Of a stretch of DNA of 64,000 bases, positions 43,717 to 53,915 are shown in pieces. This stretch comes from Paragorgia papillata (taxonomy: Eukaryota; Cnidaria; Anthozoa; Scleralcyonacea; Coralliidae), in contig JAWNZC010000100.1 of the NCBI GenBank assembly GCA_035771165.1, positions 3,964,501 to 4,028,500 of the forward strand, in the 5' to 3' direction. A model generated the notes under the pieces. That model was not told the origin of the DNA. It was given only the letters and a program-made list of their open reading frames with translations, and searched no databases. The translations under genes and the position numbers were made by a program. Position 1 is the stretch's first letter, and each line of letters begins with the position of its first letter.

Positions 43717-43911
43717 TTATTGTACTTGTTTGTTGACAATTTGACTTCCAGATCTCTCCCTCAGTTAAATTATATTATATTTCAAAATAATAAGTACTTA
43801 TTTGATGGGACTGAGTAATATGAAGTGTTATACAGTGTTATACATAATAGTTCAGAGATGTCTATCGATTAACTTATAATGTGATTTATAATTATTTTAT
43901 CATTCTATTAG

Positions 43912-44807
43912 ATAAGGGAAACTTTTTACCAGTTGGCCATACCCGTGAAGATATTGATGCACTATTTGGGTGCTATTCAAAGCATCTTAAATTACAGGAT
44001 ATTTATACAGTTGATGGTTAGTTCTGTGGAACATGATTTGTTTATATAAAGTATGTTTGTACTTTTTGCTTTCTACTATCAACATCAAAACTCTATTTCA
44101 AGACTACACTAACCAAGATGATCAGATTTCAACATCTATTGATATTCCTAGATTGGTATACAAGATGTATAGAGTGACAATTGTTTAAAATAAAAAATTG
44201 TACAGTTCTAAATAAGACATACCCTATATATTATATATATATAGGGTACGTCTTATTTAGAACTATATATATATATTAATAGTTTTAATTGATGACTGTC
44301 CCTGTTACATTATAGATCTTTATAAGGATTTTGAACAGGCCACTGTTCGAAACAAGATGTACAACATTAAAGAATGGTTAGTAAGTATGATTGAGAAAAC
44401 TGATGATATATTTTTATTATTATTTACCTTTTAGATTTACACTGGTCCATACCAGCCATTAGCTGCTCGAGGTATCCAACAAGATGACAAATATCTTGGT
44501 GCACTAGCTCCTTGTGTGTTTGTAGCAGTAAATATAAGTAATTACAAAAAAATGCCAGTTGTTGGAAAGGTGCTTGAGGTTTGTGACAATGATTTTAAAA
44601 TACATTATTGGAAAGGTTCATATGCAAAGGCTTGGCAACCACACATGGTAAAGCGCATTAAAACGAATCAATGCCTAAGATTGATGACTTACCTGAACAG
44701 TCAGTCATCTTGTGTGCTTTTGAGCTTGATGAAAACAACAAACTCTATGAAAATAGCAGAAAGTTTTTAAAGCGTTGGTATCGAGATGAAGCAAAAAAGA
44801 ATGTTTA
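43912..44807 (+). pseudogene. Three exons of a protein with a VGHTREDID motif
   Basis: Exon A (43912-44016): after acceptor ATTAG, DKGNFLPVGHTREDIDALFG, CYSKHLKLQDIYTVD, donor GTTAGT. Exon B (44316-44380): DLYKDFEQATVRNKMYNIKE, WL, donor GTAAGT. Exon C (44435-44807): IYTGPYQPLAARGIQQDDKY, VGKVLEVCDNDFKIHYWKGS, YAKAWQPHMVKRIKT, then after a one-base shift near 44660 MPKIDDLPEQSVILCAFELD and KFLKRWYRDEAKKNV, stop. FLPVGHTHEDID..F recurs in large proteins common in transposon-rich invertebrate genomes; I believe this region is annotated as DUF7869, from memory. Upstream exons are absent. The HTHED motif suggests a nuclease-like metal site, which is inference. Confidence 0.5.
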
Positions 44808-45470
44808 ATTTGAACATGGCATAAAAATGATTTTACCCTTTATGTTGGCACTATAAGTCTATAACTGTATTTTATAGTTTATTGATGACTTATGCATGAG
44901 TTTATTCCATTTCCAAGTGCGATCATCCACCACCCACGGGCATTTGAGACAAACCAATATTTGAGTATGACAAGAAAGACATTTGAAAAGCTGTTTTGCC
45001 GATCATTTTTCAACTTCTTGTACCTACTAATTGGCTATTTATGTTTTCCACCCACATAGTGAGGCATTTGACCAAATATTTTTGAGAAAGCTAAATTTTC
45101 GGGGTTGGCCAGTGGGATGATTGCAGTTGAAATTGAATCATAGTTAAGATGTATATATTCATCTACAGTAACATATATACTGTAGTACGTATTAGACACC
45201 AATTAGCAATTCTATATTGTATTATATTAAATACTTACGAGTTTAACGTTATCGACCTCACTTCCAACGCCTTTAGCGATCGAAAAACTTGTTTCTCCAC
45301 GCCCAAGGTAGCAAATTCTCGAGCCCATAGCGGCTCTAGACATTGGCCGGCGGCTTTGAATACAAAGCTTAAGTACTTCATATTATTCGATATACAAGGC
45401 CTTTTTAAGGTCATTAGTTCAAAGAACATTTTGAGGGGATTATATTCATAGAGAGCTTGTTACTGAGAGA
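44808..45470. other. Non-coding stretch
   Basis: A minus-strand frame at 45235-45429 (MFFELMTLKRPCISN) is unrecognised. Nothing else seen. Confidence 0.4.
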
Positions 45471-45477
45471 ATTGCGG

Positions 45478-45810
45478 ATGTCAGAATTTCTGACAACCCT
45501 ATCTTGACAGTTCGCATTTTTTGACGTAGATTATTCTGCTGATCTCTATAGGATTGTCAGAATTTCTGACAACCCTATCTTGACAGTTCGCATTTTTTGA
45601 CGTAGATTATTCTGCTGATCTCTATAGGGTTATCAGAATTTCTGACAACCCTATCTTGACAGTTCGCATTTTTTGACGTAGATTATTCTGCTGATCTCTA
45701 TAGGGTTGTCAGAAATTCTGACAACTCTATCTTGACAGTTCGCATTTTTTGACGTAGATTATTCTGTTGAACGCTATACGGTTGACGAAATTTCTGACAA
45801 CCGTATCTTT
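45478..45810. repeat. 76-bp tandem satellite, about four copies
   Basis: ATCTTGACAGTTCGC recurs at 45501, 45577, 45653 and 45729, exactly 76 bp apart; a degenerate fifth start is at about 45805. Each unit contains a palindrome TTGTCAGAA-N-TTCTGACAA (9-bp arms). Related single palindromes occur near 24628 and 24975. Confidence 0.85.
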
Positions 45811-45937
45811 GTAGAAAGTTAACTGGATTTGTTCAGTATTGTCAAATGATTTTCGTAAGGTCATACAAATTTATAGTAATTATGGTTTTCCGATCTTGTC
45901 TAATTCTTTGCTTTGAAAGCAATTTACGATATTCTGT

Positions 45938-46430
45938 GAATAATTCCTTTTAGCATATACCTCGCAGGTGAATAGTGCTTTTCAAGCAATCTGATTGGTT
46001 CCTCTAGCTCGGCATATCCTGCACTATTCACCTGCGGGCAAAACAAAATGGCGGACAGTTTTCCTTTGTTTACCGAAGCAGGAGATTTTGTTGATAAACA
46101 AGGGTGATGTAGTAGAATAACGAGAAAAGTCAACAAAATTAAGTAGAAGAGTGTCCACAGGTATGTTTCTTTACAATTTTCTAGCCATTAATATATTCAA
46201 AAGCTGTAAAAACTGTTTTGTCGACAAATAATTGAGTACACCGAGTTGCTGGCGGCCGACGGCGACAGCCGTGTCTTGTTTATACTCTTGTATACAAATA
46301 CCGAAAAATATAAGAATGTTAAACTTGTTATTTCATTTATGAGGTATATGCTAAAACAATTATTCACCTCAGTGTCGGTGAATAGTGTGGATATTCACCT
46401 CCACTTCGGTGAATAATTGTTAAATATTAG
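45938..46430. mobile_element. TIR element with TTCACC ends
   Basis: TTTTAGCATATACCTC (45948) is inverted at about 46341 (GAGGTATATGCTAAAA). Several GGTGAATA/TATTCACC words lie near both ends. It contains a ATTGGTTCC / CACTATTCACCTGC promoter-like patch but no gene. Confidence 0.5.
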
Positions 46431-46900
46431 TTAAAAAACAGTTGTTTTGCTATAGATTGTTCTACATGTTTAGTAGTTTACAAAATACGACAAAGAAACT
46501 AAACATACGCATTTCATTTTGCATGTTATCGATATTTTTATTGGTTTAGGAGCAAAACCGAAAGAAGTTCTCACAAAATGTGTAAAATCGTTGGGAATTA
46601 ATACCAGTAACCTAACTAGATCTTTCACTATAGGAAAGTATGCGAACGTAATTTTAATAAAATTTTGCACGAAACGGTCTTTTTTAGTCCAAAAATTCTT
46701 ATAAATTACGTTTAGTTTGAAATATATTAATATTTTGCAAACGATTTCGGTAAATTCCGCAAAATTGGGCAAATTCTACTAAAAATCAGCTCTTTGGAAT
46801 TTCTCAAAATTGTTTGGAACGCGTTGTACACAACGCCAGTGAAGGTCTCATTACCCACCATTTATATAAAAAGTGCTTAAGCATTAAGCAATGCGCTTCA
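46431..46900. other. Non-coding, inside right part of the 25.5-kb insert
   Basis: AT-rich. About 46790-46826 is the inverse of 24251-24287. No gene. Confidence 0.4.
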
Positions 46901-47291
46901 TCAACAGCCTTCGTCCTGTTCCTTGTAAATTGCGGCTGCGTTGATCACACGTTCGTTCAAATAGTTAACTTCATCAAACATTAGCGATTGTAATGGGCTA
47001 ATCACTAGCAAAATAGCAAAATGCTTGCCCCTGAAGCTGTTTCTAGTAGAACATCGGCGATGATCGGGATTGATTGAAAGTGACTTGAAACACAAGCGAT
47101 TTCCCATATTAGCTTGTCGGTGCGCTAAAGTAAATATTCTTCCCCTGAAAGAAATTACGCAACGCCTGGACCTGCTCTGGGTACATCTTATGAACATTGT
47201 AGTAATAGCATGCCAATTTTAATGCTTCCTGGAAGTTTTCTTCGCTGAAGAATTCATTCAAACCACTGAGACCTCCGAACGAAAACGCCAT
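46901..47291 (-). pseudogene. RecQ-like helicase N-terminal remnant beside the right TIR
   Basis: ATG at 47291 (140 bp inside the TIR) opens MAFSFGGLSGLNEFFSEENF, ALKLACYYYNVHKMYPEQVQ, ALRNFFQGKNIYFSAPTS, a TAA, then YGKSLVFQ. This is the helicase motif 0/I region with a stop within the Walker A loop (PTxxGKS). A frame change follows, then LVISPLQSLMFDEVNYLNER and AAAIYKEQDEGC, matching motif Ia (SPLxSLMxDQVxxL...EQDE) of cnidarian RecQ-like proteins. It parallels the gene at 51531, whose ATG context is also preceded by ATTGGCT. Motifs II-VI are missing. It reads inward from the right TIR, as a cargo gene of the insert would. Confidence 0.65.
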
Positions 47292-47431
47292 TTTTGAATA
47301 CAGCAATGCTGTCAACAACGCGTGTTTATTTCCGGCGCTGTTGTTAGCCAATAGATGAATGATCCAAAAAAACTTGGAATAACATTTCATTGGGCGAGAA
47401 ACAATAAGAAATGTAATCCAATTTACTGCCG

Positions 47432-47507
47432 ATAACAAGCTTTCGGGCTCCGTTGCGCAGACTTTACCCTCCGGGGAATGGAAACGGGGGAAGTCTGCAC
47501 GCATGCT
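47432..47507 (-). repeat. Right terminal inverted repeat of the 25.5-kb insert
   Basis: Inverse of 21994-22069 with four differences in 76 bp. It is followed immediately by ATTGGTCTG (47508-47516). Confidence 0.8.
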
Positions 47508-47725
47508 ATTGGTCTGTGTGCTACGCGAATGTTGTAAGGTCGTAGGATACGCGAGATAATCTCCGACGTACCTTTGATGTAAGGTATCGTTGCTGTAACA
47601 GTTGTTTTATCGTCCGCTACGTTAGGTTCGTTGTTTTTGAAAACGTTGCGTTTGATGAAGACCGGGCTGTAGTTGCTTTTGTACAAAACACTTTTCGTTC
47701 TGTGTATTGATGTTTGTAATTGCAA
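47508..47725 (-). mobile_element. Penelope-like element, upstream half (end of reverse transcriptase region)
   Basis: Minus-strand frame TVTATIPYIKGTSEIISRIL followed by RPYNIRVAHRPI. The block (I/L)PYIKG-x-SE-x(2)-x-RIL...xxxV is the conserved segment between reverse transcriptase and GIY-YIG in Penelope-like elements. It stops exactly at the 9-bp flank, where the frame resumes at 21991. Upstream of residue ~45 of this frame I see no RT palm, so the element was already 5'-truncated. Confidence 0.75.
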
Positions 47726-48194
47726 TGTTTGACTAAAAAGCTAACAAGATAAAATAGAAATAAAATAGAATGAATTCAAAAATAAGGGAAACACGCTGGG
47801 CAAAAAATGTTGCAAAATTGGCCACCTTGCGTGTCACCTTTTTTGCCGTGGACGTTATCACTTTTGGGAGACTGGTGACGAAAATAATTATCAACAAACC
47901 TGCCATGATTAATGGATTGGTTTTCTCATTTTTTATATATTGATAAATATATACTTGATATACGTACTGTATAAACTAACTGTACACCGTACAATACAGC
48001 TATATCTTGCAGATACACCCGCCCCCCATCTTTTTGTTTGACTGTTATCCCACATTATAATTGATGGTGAGTACAAAATATATTTAGTTAGCTGATAGCC
48101 TATAAAACGTACCCCCAAAAAAATTTACTATTTCATGCAAACCTTGAAATGTGCTGATCTTCAATTCTTGCTGAGGTTTACACCCCCACCCCCC

Positions 48195-48234
<40 letters not shown>

Positions 48235-50499
48235 TATTAACAAAATTTGTCTAGTGTTTGTCAAAGTGGCTTTTGTTATATTTAAACTTGGTGCTATCCG
48301 GTGACTGGTATTTGGTAAATAGCTACCCGGCTAAATCTAGTATCTGGGAAAGTAGTATGATCCGGCACATCCCTAATACACAACACTAGTATTATTTTCT
48401 TATCTTGGAAGCTTGTGGTAGATTAAAACCTGACATACAGTGTTCACTGGAAAAACATCAAGATTGCGGTTTGGAATTATTCTTTATGTTTAATAAATTA
48501 AAATTAAAGGAAAAATTGTATGCCTTAATTTCCTTTTTTTGACAAAATAAGACAGGATAATTAATTAATTGTAAAGTTAAATCAAAATAAACAATCATGA
48601 TAACAAAGAAATATGTACAGTATGTCTCTGTAATACAGTAGGACGGTGTGTGTACAGATACTATAATTCTTAATTGATTTTTTATTGCATTTGTATAGTG
48701 ACATTCAACATTATGTATTCAACAACCTTCATTTGAACCAATGAATCATCATCATTTATATCTTGATGATTATTAATATGTGAATTATATAGAATATAAA
48801 CTAATTAGTAACCATTACAGTAGTAACCATTGAGGGCCTAGGCACCCTATATAGCCTCCTTGGCTGGCACATTAGGTTTTTGTATCCTATCCAATCAAAT
48901 GTTATCCTTGATTATTAAATATAATTTAATTCCATCAAAATGTTATTCCTAACAAAAAAATCAAGTGTAATCCTTGTTCCTCAGTGTGTGGAATGCAGTT
49001 AAACACATTCCTGAGTAGAGGCCTTTGATAATGTTGCCCTAGCCAGTTATGTGAAATAATTTTACATGTTATAGGTAGGTTCTCTAAGAGGTATAGGACA
49101 AAAAAAATAGTATTGCTTACAGTATATGTACACGTTTATAGTTTGTTTGTTTTTAATTACTAAATCACATGTCCCAGGAGCAGGAATGGACTTATTTCTG
49201 CAAAGTACTTTGAACACAAGCATGCATGTATCATATGGGAAGGAATAGTCCAAATTCAGACTTACATAAACATACTCTTATGTAGTCCTGGTTTCAATAA
49301 AAGGTATGTTAGTAGATATAGGATCAGTGAGCTGGTTTGATTAACCAGTGTTTATCATTTTATTTGTGTATTTGTGTTTCGGCATGCCAGACTGGCCTCT
49401 TAGCTTATATGAACATAATCATAAGATAAAGATTTAATGAAGTCACTAGTCTATGAAAGCAGACTATCCCTTGGCTTCTCCTTCCCAGGGGGTGGGGTGT
49501 CAAGGTTAGGGCAGTTGATATTGAACAATGACATGCACTACATTTTAATTTCCTTAGACTGTACATGTAAATCTTCAATAATTTTCAACCTTTGATGATA
49601 AACCAATTACATATAAGTTTTATTGACTGTTTGAACATATGCCTAATATTACAAAACAAATGGGCAGCACATCTTTTAATGCAAAAATAATACTAATACG
49701 TTGACACAATAATGTGCTGTTCAAATAAAATCCACTGACGTACCATTGTCCAGAAATAAAAGCAATGATCAGCTTACATGTACTGTAGGAGTTTTTAAAT
49801 CCGATAAATTTGCCAGTATTCTCTATGCCTGGGCGATGAATCGTTACTGCCTGAACCGCTTTCTGGACTCGCTGGTAAATCCTTTCTTTTTTCTAACCTA
49901 TTTCTTCCTTGTATTAAACAAAAAACATTTTCTTGAGACAAAGACAGGGAAAGAATATTCTGTGACTAAGGTTGACTGTCGTTATTGGGCTATACCGCTG
50001 CCTGCAATGCATGGCGAACATGACCGTTTTTCCCACCGTAAAGTTAATTACAAACTAAAATTTTCAACAGTTAAAAGTGTAGAATCCAGCGAAGTGGAAC
50101 TTAGTGTTGTGTAGCGCATTAAAGTGCAGTCAATTGCAGGGCTAGTGGATACCCTTCAAAGCAGGTGTAAGGATGGGGATGAGTTCTAGGGACCTAGACG
50201 GTTACCGGGACGGGGAGAGTGAGGATTCCGTGGGTAAAAAGTCCATGTCCAATACACACGAATTCGTGCGTTAGGATTAGCAGCTGGGTTATTTTGAACA
50301 TGAACTTACAACAATTACGTGAACGGGCACGGTAGCGTAGAATTGTACGGGAAAAGGAACGGAACGGGGCACAGGGAACAAAGTACAAAGAGGCACAATC
50401 ACACTAACAGTTACGGGTACAAGTACTCAACGCCTCAATATATACGTCCCCTACCTGTACCCTCCATACATGTGCATGTTAACATACACGTTTCTGCCG
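47726..50499. other. Non-coding stretch with simple repeats
   Basis: 48182-48232 is a C-run followed by (CA)n. A + frame at 49746-50114 (122 codons, aromatic-rich centre) is unrecognised and may be chance. No other structure seen. Confidence 0.4.
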
Positions 50500-50745
50500 A
50501 ATAAACATGGCCATGCTCGTAGAGGTAACAGTGGACTTGGATGTGGGCGAGAACACGGACATTGACGTGGACGTGGACGTGGCCGTCGCTGAAGGACAAC
50601 GTGCGGGACGAGGTATGGAGTAGCACAGGTAAAGTAGGTGTAGACTTGGATGTGAATTTAGACGTGAATGTGGTCTTGGACGTGAGCGTAAACGTGGACG
50701 AAAACGTTACTGTAAACTAAAACGTGGACCTGGTCGTTGACGCGC
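50500..50745. repeat. Degenerate GTGGAC hexamer repeat
   Basis: Repeated ACGTGGACGTGG, ACTTGGATGTG, ACGTGAATGTGG words spaced in multiples of about six bases. Open in several frames because of this, not because of coding. Confidence 0.6.
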
Positions 50746-50767
50746 GGACATGTACGTGTGGTCGTAC

Positions 50768-50832
50768 GAGCACAGGCTACGCCAAGATTGTATAAATCAG
50801 TAGCACGAGTGAACGCCTGGGTAGGCGTCTAT
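50768..50832 (+). repeat. Dispersed repeat shared with 13979-14044
   Basis: GCACAGGCTACGCCAAG ... AAATCAGTAGCACGAGTGAA ... AGGCGTCT, same orientation, a handful of differences. Confidence 0.6.
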
Positions 50833-51530
50833 GTTTGCTGGTGTGGTCGGGACAGAACGTCGCTCGAATGCTAGGTAGCAGTCCAACCACATATAGCCTT
50901 CCATATAAAAACGACGTCAATTCGACGTTGAAACGACGTTACCCTTCGACGTTGGAGTATAATAGTTAATCCCCCACCCCATGCAGGTACGGAAGAATAT
51001 GAAATAAGCCTGACAATCAATTTGGGGATCCCTCTCTTTCCTGGTCTGCATCAGGGTCGGAGGTTGGTCCGACGCGTCGCATAGTTGTTGTTTTTATCTT
51101 AATATTTTATTTTATTTTATTCTTTCTTTGTAGTTTTCGTTTTGTTGATTATTGTTTTTTTAGAGGTGGGCGCCTCAGCTCGCACAGGTCTTCGTGCCCC
51201 GTTTGCGCATTCTCCCTATTGGGTACACTATTTTCCTCAGTTATTTTACTTTTAACATTATTTTTTCTTTGTTGTTTTTCTTCTTATTTCCCCTCCCCCC
51301 CCCTTTTTTATCTAATAACTTAGTCTTACTATATAGTAAGTAATATTTACTTTTACTAATACCCAGTAAAGTTGTTAAGAAATAAAAATGCCCACGCAAG
51401 GAACAACGTCTGCGTCACGACAGCAAAAATTCCATACTGATGATGCTGATATGCCCAGAATCTGGGCATCTCCACTGATTGGCTGATGTATTTATTTAAT
51501 AAAAATTAGCATAATTTAACTAATTTAAAG
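50833..51530. other. Upstream region of the RecQ-like gene
   Basis: CGACGTTGAAACGACGTT words near 50920-50955. The 51470-51530 block has ATTGGCTGATG (CCAAT-like) and runs into the ATG; this could be a short promoter. No other gene. Confidence 0.35.
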
Positions 51531-52571
51531 ATGGCGGTCACCAACAGAGATATTGATCTTGATAGTTTTAAGCGATGTTTGACCGATATTTGTCCAAAAT
51601 TTAACGTTGAAAGTTTGAAACCAAGTCAGTTTAATGCTCTTTATAATTTTATGAAAGGAAGAGATGTTTTTGTCAATACGCCGACCGGCTCTGGAAAATC
51701 GTTGGTGTTTCAGATGGCTCCTTTGGTTGAGAAATGGTTAAGTTGCAATGTTTCAAGCAGTTTATGGAAGAATGATGCGATCATAATAGTAATCGCTCCT
51801 TTGGTTGCTCTCATGCAAGACCAAGTGAACCGGTTAAATTATTTAGGATTGAAAGCTGCCGATGTTAGTGCTGAACAGGACGAAAAAATGATGAAAGGAA
51901 TTGACAATGGTGAGTTCACTTATGTTTTTATGTCACCTGAATCGAGCGTGTCCATTAACAGATGGCGGTCCTTGTTTGAGAATAAGCACTATCAAGAACG
52001 ACTTATGGGGATAGCAGTGGATGAGGTGCATTGTGTTACGCAATGGGGGCTTTCATCTAATAATCAAACACAGGCTGCTTTCTTGCCCATATGAGGTAAT
52101 TGACAATCCCCACCGTCATAATATTGTCTTTGCAGTTCAAAAGATGGACAAACATGCCAGCATAGCTGATCACTTCAGATCCATTTTAGATGAGCTAAAG
52201 TCAAAAGGTAATGAAACAAAAAGAACAGTAATTTATTGCCAGACCATTAAACAATGTGCCATTCTGTTTAGTACATTCAATGTTGAGTTAGGCAATAACA
52301 TTTACCTTGATTGCAACAAAGACCCTAGAAAGAGACTTTGTGAAATGATGCACTCTTCTAGCCCTACAAGCATAAAGGAACATGTGTTGGAACAATTTTC
52401 AAACCGTAATGGACATTTGAGAGTTTTAATTGCTACAATTTCATATGGAATGGAAGTGGATTGCAAGAATGTATCAAGAGTCGTCCATTTTGGGCCATCC
52501 AAATCCATAAAATATTACATACAAGAGAGTGCCCGGTGCGGTTGGAATGGGGAACAAAGCTTGGCACTTTT
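51531..52571 (+). pseudogene. RecQ-like superfamily 2 DNA helicase, upstream part
   Basis: Residues 50-57 TPTGSGKS are Walker A (motif I); IAPLVALMQDQVNRL (88-102) is Ia; DEVH (164-167) followed by CVTQWG is motif II plus the RecQ aromatic loop. A stop falls at 52092-52094. A different frame then resumes EVIDNPHRHNIVFAVQKMDK (from about 52096), VIYCQTIKQC (motif IV) and VLIATISYGMEVDCKNVSRV (V); QESARCGWNGEQSLALF (VI) follows. Motif III (TATA) and its surroundings, roughly 50-70 residues, are missing, either spliced or deleted. RecQ enzymes unwind DNA 3'-5' with ATP. Here Met-Gly-Val of motif V is MEV, and the motif VI arginines read ARCGW rather than GRAGR. The frame is cut at 52571 by the 9.6-kb element. 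Confidence 0.75.
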
Positions 52572-52935
52572 CACGGGACGAAAAAATGAAATTGCGATAA
52601 ATTTGCACATTTGCAAATAATTTGCAAATTTGTTAAACTAAATTTGCATGTAATTTGCTAATGGCGTGTTTTGAATTTGCATTCCGATAAATTTGCAACG
52701 ACTTTGCATATGAATTTGCGCATTTGCAAATTAGTTACCAAATTTGCAAATAAATTTGCCTACGAGGGTAAATTTAAAGCAAATTTGAAAAGAAATTTGC
52801 ACGACTTTGCACAATAGTTTATTCAACTTTACTGTTTGTAACTTTGCAAAATTTTACTAATGAATTTGCTCACGTCAATTTTTAATGCAAATTCGTCATT
52901 AAATTTGCCAACTTTGACGCCGTTGCAAATTTATT
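52572..52935. repeat. Left subterminal repeat region
   Basis: More than fifteen occurrences of AATTTGCA or TTTGCAAA words in both orientations within about 360 bp. Another cluster lies at 53620-53715. Such subterminal repeats are transposase-binding sites in CACTA elements. Confidence 0.65.
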
Positions 52936-53739
52936 GTAAAACTGAAGTTTGGACCGTCTTCTATAAAAGTACAATTTTTAGGATGCTTTGATCAAAGCTT
53001 GACAAACTTAGTAAATGATCAGAATCTGATTAGGCTGAGCGCGTTCTTTTGAGATAAAAACGATACACCTGTATAAGAATATTTTGTCGACAATTAAAAC
53101 ATGGGCATCTCTTGTATAGTTGTTTGTTAGGAACCTCTATTGATCGACATTCTCATACAAGCGAAAACCTGTTTGCATGCACTACAGTTCACCACAGTTT
53201 AATAGCGCTTTTTTAAGCGTGAACATCGGTAAGCAGATACTAAAACTAGGTCCCAAATTTAAACGTATTGCAACGTCGGCTAAATAGAGATTTAACTGAA
53301 TTATGTGATGTTTTTTTTACATATGATACGAGCAGGTCTTTCACCAATCTCGATCCTATCTGAAAGAAGTAAAAATTAGAAAAACGAGTAATTACCTGCC
53401 TGTATAATCAGGTCAACCATTAAATGAGATATATGTTTATTATACATGTTGTGGTCTCACCAACACTTGATTACTCTAGTTCTTTGTCTTTTAATTTTTT
53501 TGTCTTTAGTTACTCTTGAAAAAATTAAGACTTCAAACCTAAATAGATCTGGTAGTTTTAAAATATATGTACGGCCAATTCTTATTAGCTATTATAAGTG
53601 CTAATTACATTTTGCTGTTTTGTAACTTTGCGAAATTTTACTAATGAATTTGCTCATGTCAATTTAAAAAGCAAATTTGTAGTTAAATTTGCACAACTTT
53701 CCCACCGTTGCAAATATATAGCGTAAAATTGAATAAAAC

Positions 53740-53740
<1 letters not shown>
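52936..53740. other. Non-coding interior of the 9.6-kb element
   Basis: No frame recognised; ends in another TTTGCAAA cluster (53630-53710). Confidence 0.4.
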
Positions 53741-53787
<47 letters not shown>

Positions 53788-53915
53788 GTAGTCAATCAAT
53801 CAATCATTCATTCATTCAAACAATCAATTAATTAAACAATTAGTCAATCAATCAATCAATCGATCAATCAATCATTGATCAATCAAACTAACTAATTAAT
53901 TAATTAATCAATAAC
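53741..53915. repeat. (AATC)n tetranucleotide array
   Basis: CAATCAATCAATC with drifted units (CATTCATT, AATTAATT). Confidence 0.85.

Larger units (their letters stand above)
21992..47507. mobile_element. 25.5-kb TIR-bounded insert splitting a Penelope-like element
   Basis: Bounded by 76-bp inverted repeats (21994-22069 and 47432-47507) differing at four positions, and by an identical ATTGGTCTG on each side. The two flanks are consecutive parts of one Penelope-like reading frame on the minus strand: ...YNIRVAHRPI at 47508-47545, TTLRNVLTNIKD at 21982. The whole interval therefore entered after the PLE. Just inside the left TIR is a short CxxC-containing exon-like frame; just inside the right TIR, reading inward, is a RecQ-like helicase remnant. 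The rest is nested repeats, so the original element was shorter. Long TIRs and a possible 9-bp duplication would fit a Mutator-like element, but I see no MULE transposase; superfamily open. Confidence 0.7.

Noticed and set aside
45478..45810. CRISPR array
   Set aside because: Units are contiguous 76-bp tandem copies with no unique spacers, in a eukaryotic context.
21992..47507. Polinton/Maverick element
   Set aside because: Size and AG-initial TIRs are superficially similar, but there is no polymerase B, capsid, ATPase or retroviral-type integrase gene of its own, and the flank does not fit a 6-bp duplication at symmetrical ends.
49746..50114. 122-codon + frame as a gene
   Set aside because: No recognised motif, no clear promoter or splice context; kept only as unclassified.
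50500..50745. Possible coding repeat protein in GTGGAC array
   Set aside because: Frames are short and inconsistent; it looks like a degenerate hexamer microsatellite.
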